Positions 16,163-24,866 are shown, numbered from the stretch's first letter. The stretch is DNA of 64,000 nt from Bacteroides sp. MSB163 (GCF_036416795.1 NZ_CP143867.1:1-64000); one strand, 5' to 3'. The notes: generated by a model from the sequence alone, not told the origin. A program made the numbers and translations.

Positions 16163-17179
16163 CTATAATTGCGAGAAAAATTTCTTTCCACGTAAATAAT
16201 ACTGCGCCAAGATACTGCTTTTTGTCCATTCCGGTATCACGGAAAGAGAAGTTTTTTTCAGGTTCTCTTCACGTGCAGGAGTAAAAGATGAACGTAACAA
16301 ACGATATTCACGCCGTGCGCGAAATACCGCCAATGCATTGGGGAACTGTAGTTTAAGTATAAAACTCAATGCAGCTATATAGTCAAGAACTGCACGGGTA
16401 CGCATCACGGAAGCAAAATCCCTGGATGGCAGGTTCTTGTAAAGCATGACAAGATTATTACGAAAATTGAGGAAAGTCTTTCGGGGATTTTCTTTCTTCA
16501 GCGTAGCACCGCCTACATGGTAAACCACACTTTGCGGTACACAGACAATCTGCCGGCCACGTGCACGAAGCCGCCAGCAAAGATCGATCTCTTCCATGTG
16601 GGCAAAGAAACGTCCATCCAGTCCACCGGCTTCACGATAATCTTTCAAGCGGATAAACAAAGCTGCACCTGTAGCCCAAAAGACGGGAATGATAGTGTCG
16701 TATTGTCCCTTATCCTCTTCTACCACACCCATAATCCGACCGCGACAGAACGGATAACCGTAACGATCAAGAAAACCACCCGCAGCACCGGCATACTCGA
16801 ACCTCTCCTTCTGCCTCCAACTGCGTATCTTCGGCTGGCAAGCCGCCGCTTCAGGATGAGCATCCATATAGTCAACCAGTGGCTGAAGCCAATGTTCCGT
16901 CACTTCCACATCTGAATTGAGAAGTACTACATACTCGGCATCGACCTCTTGCAATGCCATATTATAACCATCAGCGAAACCTTGATTTTCTTCCAACAGA
17001 ATCAATCGGACGGTAGGAAATTCACGACAAAGCATATCAACAGATGCATCTGTAGAACCATTATCAGCAACATACACTGCCGCACCGTCCGCCTCGGAAA
17101 AGCGTACTACGGAAGGAAGAAACAAGCGGAGCATATCACACCCGTTCCAGTTTAATATGACAACCGCTATCTTATTCAT
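16163..17179 (-). CDS. Family 2 glycosyltransferase
   Basis: An inverting GT-A glycosyltransferase of the rhamnosyltransferase-like GT2 group that adds a sugar to a surface glycan. N-terminal IAVVILNWNG, VADNGSTDASVDML (nucleotide binding) and VVLLNSDVEV (DxD-type metal site) are followed by GAALFIRLKDYREAGGLDGRFFAHMEEIDLCWR, where the ED motif of GT2 enzymes lies. At 338 residues it is normal length. Its start overlaps the 3' end of the upstream acyltransferase gene by 8 nt, so the two are co-translated, suggesting a shared role in lipid A/LPS or glycolipid assembly. Acceptor and donor sugar cannot be told. Confidence 0.88.
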   Translation of the reverse strand: MNKIAVVILNWNGCDMLRLFLPSVVRFSEADGAAVYVADNGSTDASVDMLCREFPTVRLILLEENQGFADGYNMALQEVDAEYVVLLNSDVEVTEHWLQPLVDYMDAHPEAAACQPKIRSWRQKERFEYAGAAGGFLDRYGYPFCRGRIMGVVEEDKGQYDTIIPVFWATGAALFIRLKDYREAGGLDGRFFAHMEEIDLCWRLRARGRQIVCVPQSVVYHVGGATLKKENPRKTFLNFRNNLVMLYKNLPSRDFASVMRTRAVLDYIAALSFILKLQFPNALAVFRARREYRLLRSSFTPAREENLKKTSLSVIPEWTKSSILAQYYLRGKKFFSQL

Positions 17180-18074
17180 GTTGTTTCTTTAAATCTTCCC
17201 GTGTGAGTTTCCACCGTTTATGCGACCAGAACCAATAAGCAGGAGCACGGCGAATGGTCTGCTCCAAGCGGCGCACAAAAAGTTCGGTTATTTCTCCCTC
17301 GGCAGTTTGCTTCGGGGTTTCAGTCAACAGATCAAAGTATGCTTTGCAATATCCTCTACCCCGTTTTTCCAATTCGCAATAAAAAACAGGATAATTCATC
17401 ATTCTGGCAATACGTTCACCACCATCCATAAATACGGTATCCTGATTCAGAAAAGTTGTCCAGTGATGGGCTTCATTGCGATTGGGAGACTGATCGGTAA
17501 TCAGTCCGATCACTACATGCTTCCCTTCACGGCGCAACCGGATCACTTCGCGGGCAGTGGAATGTTTCGGTACATTATAGCCGCCATGACGGGCACGGAT
17601 GATCTTAAACATTTCATCCATATACTTGTTTCGCAAGGGTTTATACACTTGCAAGGGTACGTCTTCCGGCTTCATGAAGGCTCCCATCGCCGTCAGCCAC
17701 TCAAAATTGGCATAATGAGGAATGAGTACAACGATGCCTCCATGTTTTTCGAGCATGGCGAGATATTCTTCAGTATTACCATACTCCATACGACGGGAAA
17801 GATCTTCGAACGACATACGCATCATCTTTATTTCTTCCAGCATATAGTCGCAGATATAGTGATAAAACTCACGCTCAATCTCGCTCAGTTCAGCCTTGTT
17901 TTTTTCGGGAAAAGAATTCTTCAGATTCTTACGAACTACCTTACGACGGTAATGCACCAAATGACGCATCAGAAAATAAAACCCATCGGACAAGATATAA
18001 AGCGCCCGGAAAGGAAGCAAAGCCAGAAGCCACATGCCGGCGTAAGTCAGCCAGTAGACAAGTTTCGATTTCAT
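17172..18074 (-). CDS. Lysophospholipid / lipid A-type acyltransferase (LpxL/HtrB family)
   Basis: A membrane-associated acyltransferase expected to add a secondary acyl chain to lipid A or a related lipid at the inner membrane. The 300-residue protein starts with a hydrophobic segment (WLTYAGMWLLALLPFRALYIL). It contains the HYANFEW motif, equivalent to the H-x4-D/E catalytic motif of LABLAT enzymes, GLITDQSPN (second conserved block) and FMDGGERIARMMNYPVFY. The gene lies 17 nt downstream of mtaB and overlaps a GT2 gene by 8 nt, forming one operon. Whether it is the only LpxL-type enzyme of the cell cannot be judged from this window. Confidence 0.87.
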   Translation of the reverse strand: MKSKLVYWLTYAGMWLLALLPFRALYILSDGFYFLMRHLVHYRRKVVRKNLKNSFPEKNKAELSEIEREFYHYICDYMLEEIKMMRMSFEDLSRRMEYGNTEEYLAMLEKHGGIVVLIPHYANFEWLTAMGAFMKPEDVPLQVYKPLRNKYMDEMFKIIRARHGGYNVPKHSTAREVIRLRREGKHVVIGLITDQSPNRNEAHHWTTFLNQDTVFMDGGERIARMMNYPVFYCELEKRGRGYCKAYFDLLTETPKQTAEGEITELFVRRLEQTIRRAPAYWFWSHKRWKLTREDLKKQHE

Positions 18075-18091
18075 ACTTTTCTTATACCTTA

Positions 18092-19411
18092 TTATAATAG
18101 CACAGTTCCCTGCAATGCAGTTCCGTCTTCATTAAAATCGCCCAAACGAACAGACACCACCTGATTATCCAATGTATCATTGTGAGGAACCTCTATGCGG
18201 ATATAGTTAGCAGTGAAGCCATGCATAGGAGTTCCCGGCTTGGAACGTTCCAACAACACAGGCAGGGTTTGTCCGATATGACGGGCATAGAATGCATGCG
18301 TCTTTTCGTCCGAAAGTTCCAACAGGCACTGACTCCGACGATGTTTTTCCTCGGGAGTTACCACATGGTCTATCTTTAATGCCTGCGTACCCGGACGTTC
18401 GGAGTAGCTAAACACATGAAGCTGGGTCACATCCAGGCTTTTGATAAATTCGTAAGCCTGCTCAAAATATTCATCCGTTTCACCACGTGTGCCCACAATC
18501 ACATCCACGCCGATAAAGGCATCGGGCATCACTTCTTTCACTTTCCGCACTTTGGAAGCGAAAAGTTCCGTATCATATCGCCGGCGCATCAGCTTCAGCA
18601 CTTCGTCACTGCCGGACTGCAACGGAATATGGAAATGAGGCATGAAACTGCGGGAATGAGAAACGAATTCTATGATCTCGTCAGTCAGCAAATTGGGCTC
18701 TATGGAGGAAATTCGGTAGCGCTCAATGCCTTCCACTTCATCCAGCGCCTTCACCAGATCGAAGAAAGTTTCTCCGGTGGTTTTACCGAAATCCCCGATA
18801 TTGACACCTGTCAGCACAATTTCTTTTCCTCCCTCGGCCGCAGCCTGGCGCGCTTGTTCCACCATGGATGCAATTGTTCCGTTGCGACTCCGCCCGCGGG
18901 CAAAAGGAATGGTACAGTAGGAGCAGAAATAATCGCAACCATCCTGTACTTTCAGGAAATAGCGGGTACGGTCGCCACGTGAGCACGACGGTGCAAACGA
19001 ATGGATATCTTTTAGCGCCGAAGCATAAGCTTCTCCCGACTCATTCTTTTGCAAGTTTCCGAGATATTGAAGCAAATCTTTTTTCTGTTCGGCACCAAGC
19101 ACCACATCCACACCCTCAATCTTTGCAACGGTTTCGGGTTTCAACTGGGCATAACATCCGGTCACAACCACGAAAGCCCCCGGATGTTGCTTCACCAGAC
19201 GATGGATAGCCTGGCGGCATTTCTTATCCGCCACTTCCGTCACCGAGCAAGTGTTCACCACACAGATGTCCGCTTTCTCCCCTTTACGCGCCGTACGCAC
19301 ACCTGCATCCCGCAAAATCTTACCGATAGTAGAGGTTTCCGAGAAGTTCAACTTACAACCTAATGTATAGTAAACCGCTGTCTTATCTTGAAATATATTG
19401 GTATCAATCAT
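18092..19411 (-). CDS. mtaB: tRNA (N6-threonylcarbamoyladenosine(37)-C2)-methylthiotransferase MtaB
   Basis: A radical SAM enzyme that adds a methylthio group to t6A37 of tRNAs. It has the UPF0004 N-terminal domain (YYTLGCKLNFSETSTIG, with further cysteines at VNTCSVTEV and VTGCYAQL for one 4Fe-4S cluster) and the radical SAM core CDYFCSYC (second cluster). The SSIEPNLL and HIPLQSGSDEVLKLMRR blocks and a C-terminal TRAM-like domain complete the family layout. I start at ATG 19411 (MIDTNIFQDK, 439 aa) rather than 19426, because a -7 box CAAAGTTA (minus strand, 19437-19444) would leave the upstream start with almost no leader. It heads an operon with the acyltransferase and glycosyltransferase. 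Confidence 0.92.
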   Translation of the reverse strand: MIDTNIFQDKTAVYYTLGCKLNFSETSTIGKILRDAGVRTARKGEKADICVVNTCSVTEVADKKCRQAIHRLVKQHPGAFVVVTGCYAQLKPETVAKIEGVDVVLGAEQKKDLLQYLGNLQKNESGEAYASALKDIHSFAPSCSRGDRTRYFLKVQDGCDYFCSYCTIPFARGRSRNGTIASMVEQARQAAAEGGKEIVLTGVNIGDFGKTTGETFFDLVKALDEVEGIERYRISSIEPNLLTDEIIEFVSHSRSFMPHFHIPLQSGSDEVLKLMRRRYDTELFASKVRKVKEVMPDAFIGVDVIVGTRGETDEYFEQAYEFIKSLDVTQLHVFSYSERPGTQALKIDHVVTPEEKHRRSQCLLELSDEKTHAFYARHIGQTLPVLLERSKPGTPMHGFTANYIRIEVPHNDTLDNQVVSVRLGDFNEDGTALQGTVLL

Positions 19412-19436
19412 ATCTATTCTAAACACATTTCTGCTA

Positions 19437-19474
19437 CAAAGTTACATATAATTATTAGATTTTTCCTACTTTTG
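19437..19474. promoter_or_regulatory. Divergent -7 boxes for mtaB and the acyl-CoA ligase gene
   Basis: TAACTTTG on the minus strand (19444-19437) faces mtaB, and TACTTTTG on the plus strand (19467-19474) faces the ligase gene 24 nt downstream. Neither has a clear TTTG at the -33 position. The two promoters occupy the same ~60 bp. Confidence 0.5.
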
Positions 19475-19497
19475 CACAAATCATCAATTTTCGTGCA

Positions 19498-21171
19498 ATG
19501 ATACAAGAGAACTTTATCAAACTCTACGAGCAGAGTTTCCGTGAAAACTGGGATCTTCCTTGCTATACCGATTACGGTGAAGATGAGAGTTATTCCTATG
19601 GACAAGTGGCGCAAGAGATAGCTAAATTGCACTTGCTATTCAAACATTGCAGCTTGCGCCGGGGCGACAAAATTGCTATTATCGGTAAAAACAATGCCCG
19701 CTGGTGCATCGCTTATATGGCCACCATCACTTACGGAGCTATCGTGGTTCCCATTCTTCAAGATTTTAATCCGAATGATGTACATCATATCGTCAACCAC
19801 TCCGAGTCTGTTTTCCTCTTTACGAGCGATTCCATCTGGGAACATCTGGAAGAAGAACGCCTGACCGGATTACGTGCCGTATTCTCCCTTTCCGATTTCC
19901 GTTGCCTGCATCAGCGCGACGGTGAAACAATCAATCGTTTCCTCAAACACCTGGATGAAGAAATGCACATAACTTATCCGAAAGGTTTTCACCGGGAAGA
20001 CGTGCAGTATACCACTCTTTCCAATGATAAGGTAATGCTGCTGAACTATACCTCGGGCACCACCGGTTTCAGTAAAGGCGTGATGCTGACAGGAAACAAT
20101 CTCGCAGGAAATGTCACTTTCGGTATCCGCACCGAGTTGTTGAAAAAGGGAGATAAAGTACTCTCCTTCTTACCCTTGGCTCACGCCTACGGTTGCGCTT
20201 TCGACTTTCTTACGGCTACTGCCGTGGGTACTCACGTCACACTTTTGGGCAAAGTCCCCTCTCCAAAGATTCTGATGAAAGCCTTCGAAGAGGTAAAACC
20301 CAGCTTGATTATTACCGTGCCACTCGTTATCGAGAAAATCTATAAGAATGTCATTCAGCCCATTATAAATAAGAAAACCATGAAATGGGCGCTCAGCATT
20401 CCTTTGCTCGACGGACAAATCTATGGGCAAATCCGGAAGAAACTGATAGATGCTCTGGGCGGACGTTTCAAAGAAGTCATTATCGGCGGTGCTGCCATGA
20501 ACCCGGAAGTGGAAGAATTCTTCCATCGTATCAAATTCCCGTTCACCATCGGTTATGGCATGACGGAGTGCGCACCATTAATCAGCTATGCTCCCTGGAA
20601 CGAATTCATTTCGACTTCTTCCGGTCGAGTGCTCGACATCATGGAAGCCCGTATCTACAAAGAAAATCCGGAGGTAGAAATCGGTGAAATCCAGGTACGC
20701 GGAGAAAATGTGATGGCAGGTTATTATAAAAATCCGGAAGCCACTAAAGAAGTCTTCACCGAAGACGGCTGGCTACGTACCGGTGACTTGGGTAAACTGG
20801 ATGAAAAAGGAAACCTTTATATTCGTGGCCGCAGTAAGACCATGATCCTGAGTTCCAACGGACAAAACATCTTCCCCGAAGAAATCGAGGCACGGCTTAA
20901 CAACCTGCCTTTCGTACTGGAAAGTCTTGTTATCGAACGCAATAAAAAACTGGTAGCTTTAGTCTATGCAGATTACGAAGCTTTAGATTCTCTGGGACTG
21001 AACCAAGAAGAAAACCTCAAAACCATCATGAATGAGAACTTGAAAAACCTGAATAGCAGTGTGGCCAGTTACGAGAAAGTCAGCCAGATTCAGCTCTATC
21101 CTACCGAGTTTGAGAAAACTCCTAAAAGGAGCATCAAACGCTACTTATATAACAGTATTGCAGAAGATTAG
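19498..21171 (+). CDS. Long-chain fatty acid--CoA ligase (AMP-binding family)
   Basis: Activates fatty acids through an acyl-adenylate to acyl-CoA (ANL superfamily), presumably recycling exogenous or membrane-derived fatty acids. The 557-residue protein shows the AMP-binding P-loop motif LNYTSGTTGFSKGVML (about residue 180), the adenine-binding block GYGMTECAP, the hinge TGDLGKLDEKGNLYIRGRSK and the C-terminal catalytic lysine region EKTPKRSIKRYLY. The FACL subgroup is supported by the FLPLAHAYG motif. No signal or membrane helix is seen, so it is cytoplasmic or peripheral. It is transcribed divergently from mtaB; chain-length preference cannot be read from sequence. Confidence 0.9.
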   Translation: MIQENFIKLYEQSFRENWDLPCYTDYGEDESYSYGQVAQEIAKLHLLFKHCSLRRGDKIAIIGKNNARWCIAYMATITYGAIVVPILQDFNPNDVHHIVNHSESVFLFTSDSIWEHLEEERLTGLRAVFSLSDFRCLHQRDGETINRFLKHLDEEMHITYPKGFHREDVQYTTLSNDKVMLLNYTSGTTGFSKGVMLTGNNLAGNVTFGIRTELLKKGDKVLSFLPLAHAYGCAFDFLTATAVGTHVTLLGKVPSPKILMKAFEEVKPSLIITVPLVIEKIYKNVIQPIINKKTMKWALSIPLLDGQIYGQIRKKLIDALGGRFKEVIIGGAAMNPEVEEFFHRIKFPFTIGYGMTECAPLISYAPWNEFISTSSGRVLDIMEARIYKENPEVEIGEIQVRGENVMAGYYKNPEATKEVFTEDGWLRTGDLGKLDEKGNLYIRGRSKTMILSSNGQNIFPEEIEARLNNLPFVLESLVIERNKKLVALVYADYEALDSLGLNQEENLKTIMNENLKNLNSSVASYEKVSQIQLYPTEFEKTPKRSIKRYLYNSIAED

Positions 21172-21330
21172 TATGTTATTAAACATACAAAAAGTAGCAA
21201 AAAGGGGCTAACCTCCAAAAAAAACATAAAAAAAGTTGGGATTTGGAGAACAACATATCAAAAAAGTACATACCTTTGCAACGTTTTAATAAAGCAATTG
21301 ATTGTATTACGTTTTTAAAAAGCAAAGAAA

Positions 21331-21534
21331 ATGAAAAAATTAGTTTTGATGGCTGTAGCTATCGTAGCAGTATCTTTCGCATCTTGTGGTAACAAACAAG
21401 CTGACGCTGAAAAAGCAGCAGCAGATTCTATCCGTATTGCTGATTCAATCGCAGCAGTAGAAGAAGCAGCAGCTGAGGCAGCCGCAGCAGCTGATACTGT
21501 AGCAGTAGATAGCGCAGCAGTTGTAGCTGAATAA
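21331..21534 (+). CDS. Small alanine-rich lipoprotein
   Basis: A 67-residue protein with a clear lipoprotein signal (KKLVLMAVAIVAVSFASC, lipobox SFASC with cysteine at about 19). The tail is composed almost entirely of Ala, Asp, Glu, Ser and Val (ADSIAAVEEAAAEAAAAAD), so it is acidic and probably helical or disordered. No conserved domain is visible. A TACCTTTG -7 box at 21271-21278 precedes it. The tail is coded with GCA/GCT alanine codons and its composition suggests a surface or periplasmic spacer; this is inference only. The gap 21172-21330 holds no other gene. Confidence 0.7.
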   Translation: MKKLVLMAVAIVAVSFASCGNKQADAEKAAADSIRIADSIAAVEEAAAEAAAAADTVAVDSAAVVAE

Positions 21535-21701
21535 TTCAGAACAACACACTGAAGAATTGAAAGTCTGACGTGCGAAAGCATGAACAGACTTTTTTTATGC
21601 CCTTCTGTTTCCTTAGTCCTACAACATTATTTCTTATACTTCTTTTCTTTTTTATTTCAAATAATGCATATCTTTGCCTTAAAACACTAAATAATAATAT
21701 T

Positions 21702-22459
21702 ATGAAAATAAAACTGTCAGACAAACTAAAGTACATAGCCAAAGAATATAAGTTAGGTGATTTCGTCCGCAATCTCATCGCTGTAGTATTAGGCATCATT
21801 ATCACCTTTGTTGGAAGTGACTGGATTTCAGAACGAAATACTCAAAAAGAAGTTGAGAAGTCTATACAGTTGGTTAAAAGCGAACTAATTCTAAACAGAG
21901 AAACATTGAAGGAGATGGGAAGCAGAGTAGTATTCGAACAAAATGCCGCACGATATCTGTTTGAACATAAAAACAAGAAGAATGAAATCTCTCAAGACTC
22001 TGTGAAACAATATTTACCTGTTATTTTTCAATGGAGTAAGTACACATTCATCAATGATGCCATGGAAATGCTCAAAACATCTTCACTCATCCAAAAGATC
22101 AAGAATAAGGAACTTTCCCTGCAAATTATAAAAGCATACGGAACAATCAAAACCGCAGAATCCTCTTTCGAAATGTATAAAGAGTACAAAAACAAGTACA
22201 AGATGAATTCAATGCCAATCCCCAAGTAGCTGCTTGCTTTTACAACCAAATAAAAAAAAGAGAAAAAGTTGAATACTCTGAAGAAAATGACCTGTCGGAA
22301 GAACTTCACCTGGTACTCACTTTACCAGAAGGCTTAGGTCTACTCCAGACCATGCCCAATATCCTTAATCCCAAAACTCATTTTTTTGCCAATATAGAAG
22401 AACTTGATGAAACCATTGCAGCAATTGACAAGGAGTATAAGTTATCCTGCACAAACTAA
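21702..22459 (+). pseudogene. DUF6090-like membrane protein gene, frameshifted
   Basis: The frame from ATG 21702 encodes 175 residues: a basic start (MKIKLSDKLKYIAKEYKLGDFVRN), one membrane helix (LIAVVLGIIITFVGSDWIS) and a periplasmic helical domain (NTQKEVEKSIQLVKSELILNRETLKEM), the layout of DUF6090-type proteins. It ends abruptly at 22229. The reading continues in the -1 frame from about 22196 as DEFNANPQVAACFYNQIKKREKV and so on to a stop at 22459, giving about 250 residues if rejoined. A one-base loss in the A-rich stretch near 22190-22200 is the simplest cause. A TATCTTTG -7 box at 21669-21676 supports the 21702 start. A sequencing error would also explain it. Confidence 0.65.
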
Positions 22460-22690
22460 AGGAACAAATACCAAAATAGCCACCCAACTTATAAAAACTT
22501 ATACGGCTATAGAGAGGGCTTACAAAACAGCTACATCCTATGAAAACAACAAAATCAACAGAGGAGTCCGGAAGGAACTACCTTGATAAAGAGCATTTAT
22601 GATACCCACTCGAATCCTGCCCAAATATACGGTCAATATTTACAAGCCATTGATGAAGCAGTAGCTGCCATTGAGAAAGAATATGAGTAA
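22460..22690 (+). pseudogene. Remnant of a second DUF6090-like copy
   Basis: Directly after the frameshifted gene, two short open stretches read like its C-terminal half. TKIATQLIKTYTAIERAYKTATSYENNKINR (frame of 22586) resembles the IIKAYGTIKTAESSFEMYKEYKNK segment. QYLQAIDEAVAAIEKEYE (stop at 22690) resembles the ANIEELDETIAAIDKEYK end. They are in different frames with stops between, and no start. This is a decayed partial duplication, likely the end of a former tandem paralog. Confidence 0.55.
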
Positions 22691-22697
22691 GTAAAAC

Positions 22698-22734
22698 AAA
22701 AAAGCCCGGCTCCTTTTCGGAAACCGGACTTTTT
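22698..22734. terminator. Bidirectional terminator downstream of rplI
   Basis: An A-run, GC-rich stem (CCGG with CCGG and TCC with GGA, loop TTTT) and T-run. It ends 19 nt beyond the rplI stop on the minus strand and also closes the DUF6090 remnant on the plus strand. Confidence 0.8.
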
Positions 22735-22753
22735 CTATATATGAAGTATTCAA

Positions 22754-23203
22754 TTATGCTTCTTCAGCAACAACTTCGAAAGGAATCTCTACAGAAACTT
22801 CCTTGTGCAGCTTAACGATAGCTTTGTACTGGCCAACTTCTTTCACAGCATCTTTTACAACGATGATCTTACGGTCAATTTCATGACCTAACTTAGCCAA
22901 TTCATCTGCAATCTGGATGTTACCAACAGAACCGAAGATAGTACCGGTTGAGCTAACTTTAGTAGCGATCTTCAAAGATACACCTTCCAATTTAGCTGCC
23001 AATGCTTCAGCATCCTTCTTGATTTTTTCCAATTTGTGAGCACGTTGCTTCAAATCTTCAGCCAACATTTTCTTTGCAGCAGGAGAAGCAATCACAGCTT
23101 TACCTGTCGGGATGAGGTAGTTACGACCATAACCGGACTTAACAGTTACGATATCGTTCTTATAACCCAAGTTTACAATGTCTTCTTTCAATATAATTTC
23201 CAT
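22754..23203 (-). CDS. rplI: 50S ribosomal protein L9
   Basis: Large-subunit protein that binds 23S rRNA domain V and extends from the ribosome surface. The 149-residue protein begins MEIILKEDIVNLGYKNDIVTVKSGYGRNYLIP, the universal L9 N-domain with the glycine-rich signature, followed by the connecting helix (KKMLAEDLKQRAHKLEKIKKDAEALAAKL) and the C-terminal domain. Third gene of the rpsF-rpsR-rplI operon, 15 nt after rpsR. Confidence 0.98.
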   Translation of the reverse strand: MEIILKEDIVNLGYKNDIVTVKSGYGRNYLIPTGKAVIASPAAKKMLAEDLKQRAHKLEKIKKDAEALAAKLEGVSLKIATKVSSTGTIFGSVGNIQIADELAKLGHEIDRKIIVVKDAVKEVGQYKAIVKLHKEVSVEIPFEVVAEEA

Positions 23204-23218
23204 ACTTTCCTCCTCCTA

Positions 23219-23488
23219 TTATTTCATCATGTCAGTTACATAAGGCAGCAATGCCAAGTGACGGGCTCTCTTTACAGCTTGAGCTACACGACGTTGGAAC
23301 TTCAAAGAAGTACCGGTGATGCGACGCGGAAGGATCTTACCTTGTTCATTTAAGAATTTCTTCAAGAATTCAGGATCCTTATAGTCGATATACTTAATAC
23401 CACTCTTTTTGAAACGGCAGTATTTTTTCTTCTTAACGTCCACTGACGGCGGAGTTAAATATCTGATTTCTGATTGAACTTGTGCCAT
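23219..23488 (-). CDS. rpsR: 30S ribosomal protein S18
   Basis: Small-subunit platform protein that pairs with S6. The 89-residue protein shows the family block YKDPEFLKKFLNEQGKILPRRITGTSLKFQRRV, followed by AQAVKRARHLALLPY. It lies 2 nt downstream of rpsF and 15 nt upstream of rplI, consistent with one transcript. Length and order are as usual for Bacteroidetes. Confidence 0.98.
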   Translation of the reverse strand: MAQVQSEIRYLTPPSVDVKKKKYCRFKKSGIKYIDYKDPEFLKKFLNEQGKILPRRITGTSLKFQRRVAQAVKRARHLALLPYVTDMMK

Positions 23489-23490
23489 GA

Positions 23491-23835
23491 TTAATCCTCC
23501 TTTTTAGTTGATTTAACACTTCTTCTCTTCGCAGCGTATTCAGCAGCGTACTTGTCTTGCTTGAAAGTCAAGAAACGGATAACGCGCTCATCACGACGGA
23601 AGTTAAGCTCTAACTTGTCAATTACAGTAGGGTCTGCATTGAACTCAATCAGCTGATAGAAACCAGTTGACTTCTTCTGGATAGGATATGCCAGTTTTTT
23701 CAGTCCCCAGTTTTCCTCATTTACGATCTCAGCACCTTCAGCAGTAAGGATGCCTTTGAATTTTTCTACCGCTTCCTTCATCTGAACATCAGACAAAACG
23801 GGAGTTAAAATGAAAACGGTTTCGTATTGATTCAT
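23491..23835 (-). CDS. rpsF: 30S ribosomal protein S6
   Basis: Small-subunit protein that binds 16S rRNA with S18. The 114-residue protein begins MNQYETVFILTPVLSDVQMKEAVEKF, with the S6 ferredoxin-like fold landmarks WGLKKLAYPIQKKSTGFYQLIEF and LNFRRDERVIRFL. A lysine-rich tail (KRRSVKSTKKED) follows. First gene of the operon, with a consensus promoter 47-77 nt upstream. Confidence 0.98.
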   Translation of the reverse strand: MNQYETVFILTPVLSDVQMKEAVEKFKGILTAEGAEIVNEENWGLKKLAYPIQKKSTGFYQLIEFNADPTVIDKLELNFRRDERVIRFLTFKQDKYAAEYAAKRRSVKSTKKED

Positions 23836-23881
23836 ACTTGTTTTATTAATGAATTAATAATTCGTTTAAAAATTTGCGGTG

Positions 23882-23912
23882 CAAAGGTAGGGATTTTATT
23901 TTGATCTACAAA
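23882..23912 (-). promoter_or_regulatory. Promoter of the rpsF-rpsR-rplI operon
   Basis: Read on the minus strand: TTTG (23912-23909), exactly 19 nt, then TACCTTTG (23889-23882). This is a full match to the Bacteroides consensus, with a leader of about 40 nt before rpsF. Confidence 0.85.
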
Positions 23913-23994
23913 CATTTAATGTTTTTTTGTGCCCGAAGGTAGGATTTATCATAGAAGTGACTTACCTTTGCAAAGTTGTTTAAACAATAATTTC

Positions 23995-24441
23995 ATGATC
24001 GAGCAATTTAACTTTGACATCCGGCTGATTTTTGCCATCCTGAACGGTAAAGTTTCCGCCGCAATCAACCGAAAACTGTCCCGTAACTTCCGCCAGAACG
24101 GTTTGGAGATTACTCCGGAACAGTGGACTGTCCTCATCTTTTTGTGGGAAAAAGACGGAGTAACACAACAAGAGTTGTGTAATGCAACTTTTAAGGATAA
24201 GCCCAGTATGACGCGCCTGATTGATAACATGGAACGCCAACATCTGGTAGTCCGTATCTCGGATAAAAAAGACCGCCGCACCAATCTTATCCACCTCACC
24301 AAAGATGGAAAAGAACTGGAAGAACGCGCACGGGTAATCGCTAACCAAACTCTGAAAGAGGCATTACACGGTATCACCGTAGAAGAACTGAGCATAAGCC
24401 AGGAAGTATTAAGAAAAATATTTTTCAATACGAAAGACTAA
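23995..24441 (+). CDS. MarR-family transcriptional regulator
   Basis: A 148-residue winged-helix repressor type protein. I start at ATG 23995 (MIEQFNFDIRLIFAILNGKV): a -7 box TACCTTTG at 23963-23970 lies between this start and the upstream in-frame start at 23929. The wHTH region reads TPEQWTVLIFLWEKDGVTQQELCNATFKDKPSMTRLIDNMERQHLVVRISDKKDRRTNLIHLTKDG, a textbook MarR recognition helix and wing. Flanking helices provide dimerisation. It is divergent from the ribosomal operon; no obvious partner gene follows, so its target is unknown. Ligands for this family are usually phenolics or oxidants. Confidence 0.88.
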   Translation: MIEQFNFDIRLIFAILNGKVSAAINRKLSRNFRQNGLEITPEQWTVLIFLWEKDGVTQQELCNATFKDKPSMTRLIDNMERQHLVVRISDKKDRRTNLIHLTKDGKELEERARVIANQTLKEALHGITVEELSISQEVLRKIFFNTKD

Positions 24442-24501
24442 AATAAATGAGGAATGAAGAGGCTCAGGCAAAAGATGTGGTATTCAGCCTCATTTTTCAT
24501 C

Positions 24502-24522
24502 CTTCATTCTTCATTCTTCATT
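24502..24522. repeat. Three tandem copies of CTTCATT
   Basis: CTTCATT is repeated three times without interruption at the base of an imperfect hairpin (AGGCT at 24459-24463 pairs with AGCCT at 24485-24489) after the marR gene. Too short to call a minisatellite; the hairpin may end marR transcription. Confidence 0.5.
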
Positions 24523-24616
24523 AAAATATGGTTTTTTTGCAAAAATAATTTCGCTTGTTAAAGAATTATGCTTTTCTTTGTGACAAGAATATAATAATCT
24601 ATTAAAATACACACAC

Positions 24617-24793
24617 ATGAAAGGTTTATTAAAAAATCTGGGCTTGATATTAGTCTTGGTAGGAGCTGTAATCTTGGTTGCATGTTCCTTTACCGGTAAT
24701 GTAAACAACAATTCCATTTTAGGTACTTCAGCAGTTTTGATGGTACTGGGGTTGGTTTCATACATTATAATCAATAAGAAATTGGCAGACTAA
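24617..24793 (+). CDS. Small two-helix membrane protein (58 aa)
   Basis: A short frame starting MKGLLKNLGLILVLVGAVILVAC and ending VLMVLGLVSYIIINKKLAD. Two hydrophobic helices (about residues 7-23 and 36-51) are separated by a short polar loop (SFTGNVNNNS), with lysines at both ends. A cysteine after LVA resembles a lipobox, but the second helix argues for an integral inner-membrane protein. Small proteins of this layout are common in Bacteroides; function unknown. A strong terminator follows 17 nt after the stop, which supports a real transcription unit. Confidence 0.65.
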   Translation: MKGLLKNLGLILVLVGAVILVACSFTGNVNNNSILGTSAVLMVLGLVSYIIINKKLAD

Positions 24794-24809
24794 TCGTCAG
24801 AAAAAGAAT

Positions 24810-24847
24810 AAAAAAGGCGGTTGCTTTGATAGCAACCGCCTTTTTTA
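24810..24847. terminator. Bidirectional terminator between the small membrane protein gene and rprY
   Basis: GGCGGTTGC pairs perfectly with GCAACCGCC around a 7-nt loop, extended by six A-T pairs on each side. It serves both the 58-aa gene (plus) and rprY (minus), whose stop is 20 nt away. Confidence 0.92.
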
Positions 24848-24866
24848 TTCTTATGTAAGGAGCCTA

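Noticed and set aside
21315..21581. 88-residue frame opposite the alanine-rich lipoprotein
   Set aside because: A mirror of the low-complexity alanine codons on the other strand; the lipoprotein frame has a proper signal and promoter element.
23949..24428. 159-residue frame antisense to the MarR gene
   Set aside because: Serine/arginine-rich shadow of a clear MarR coding frame.
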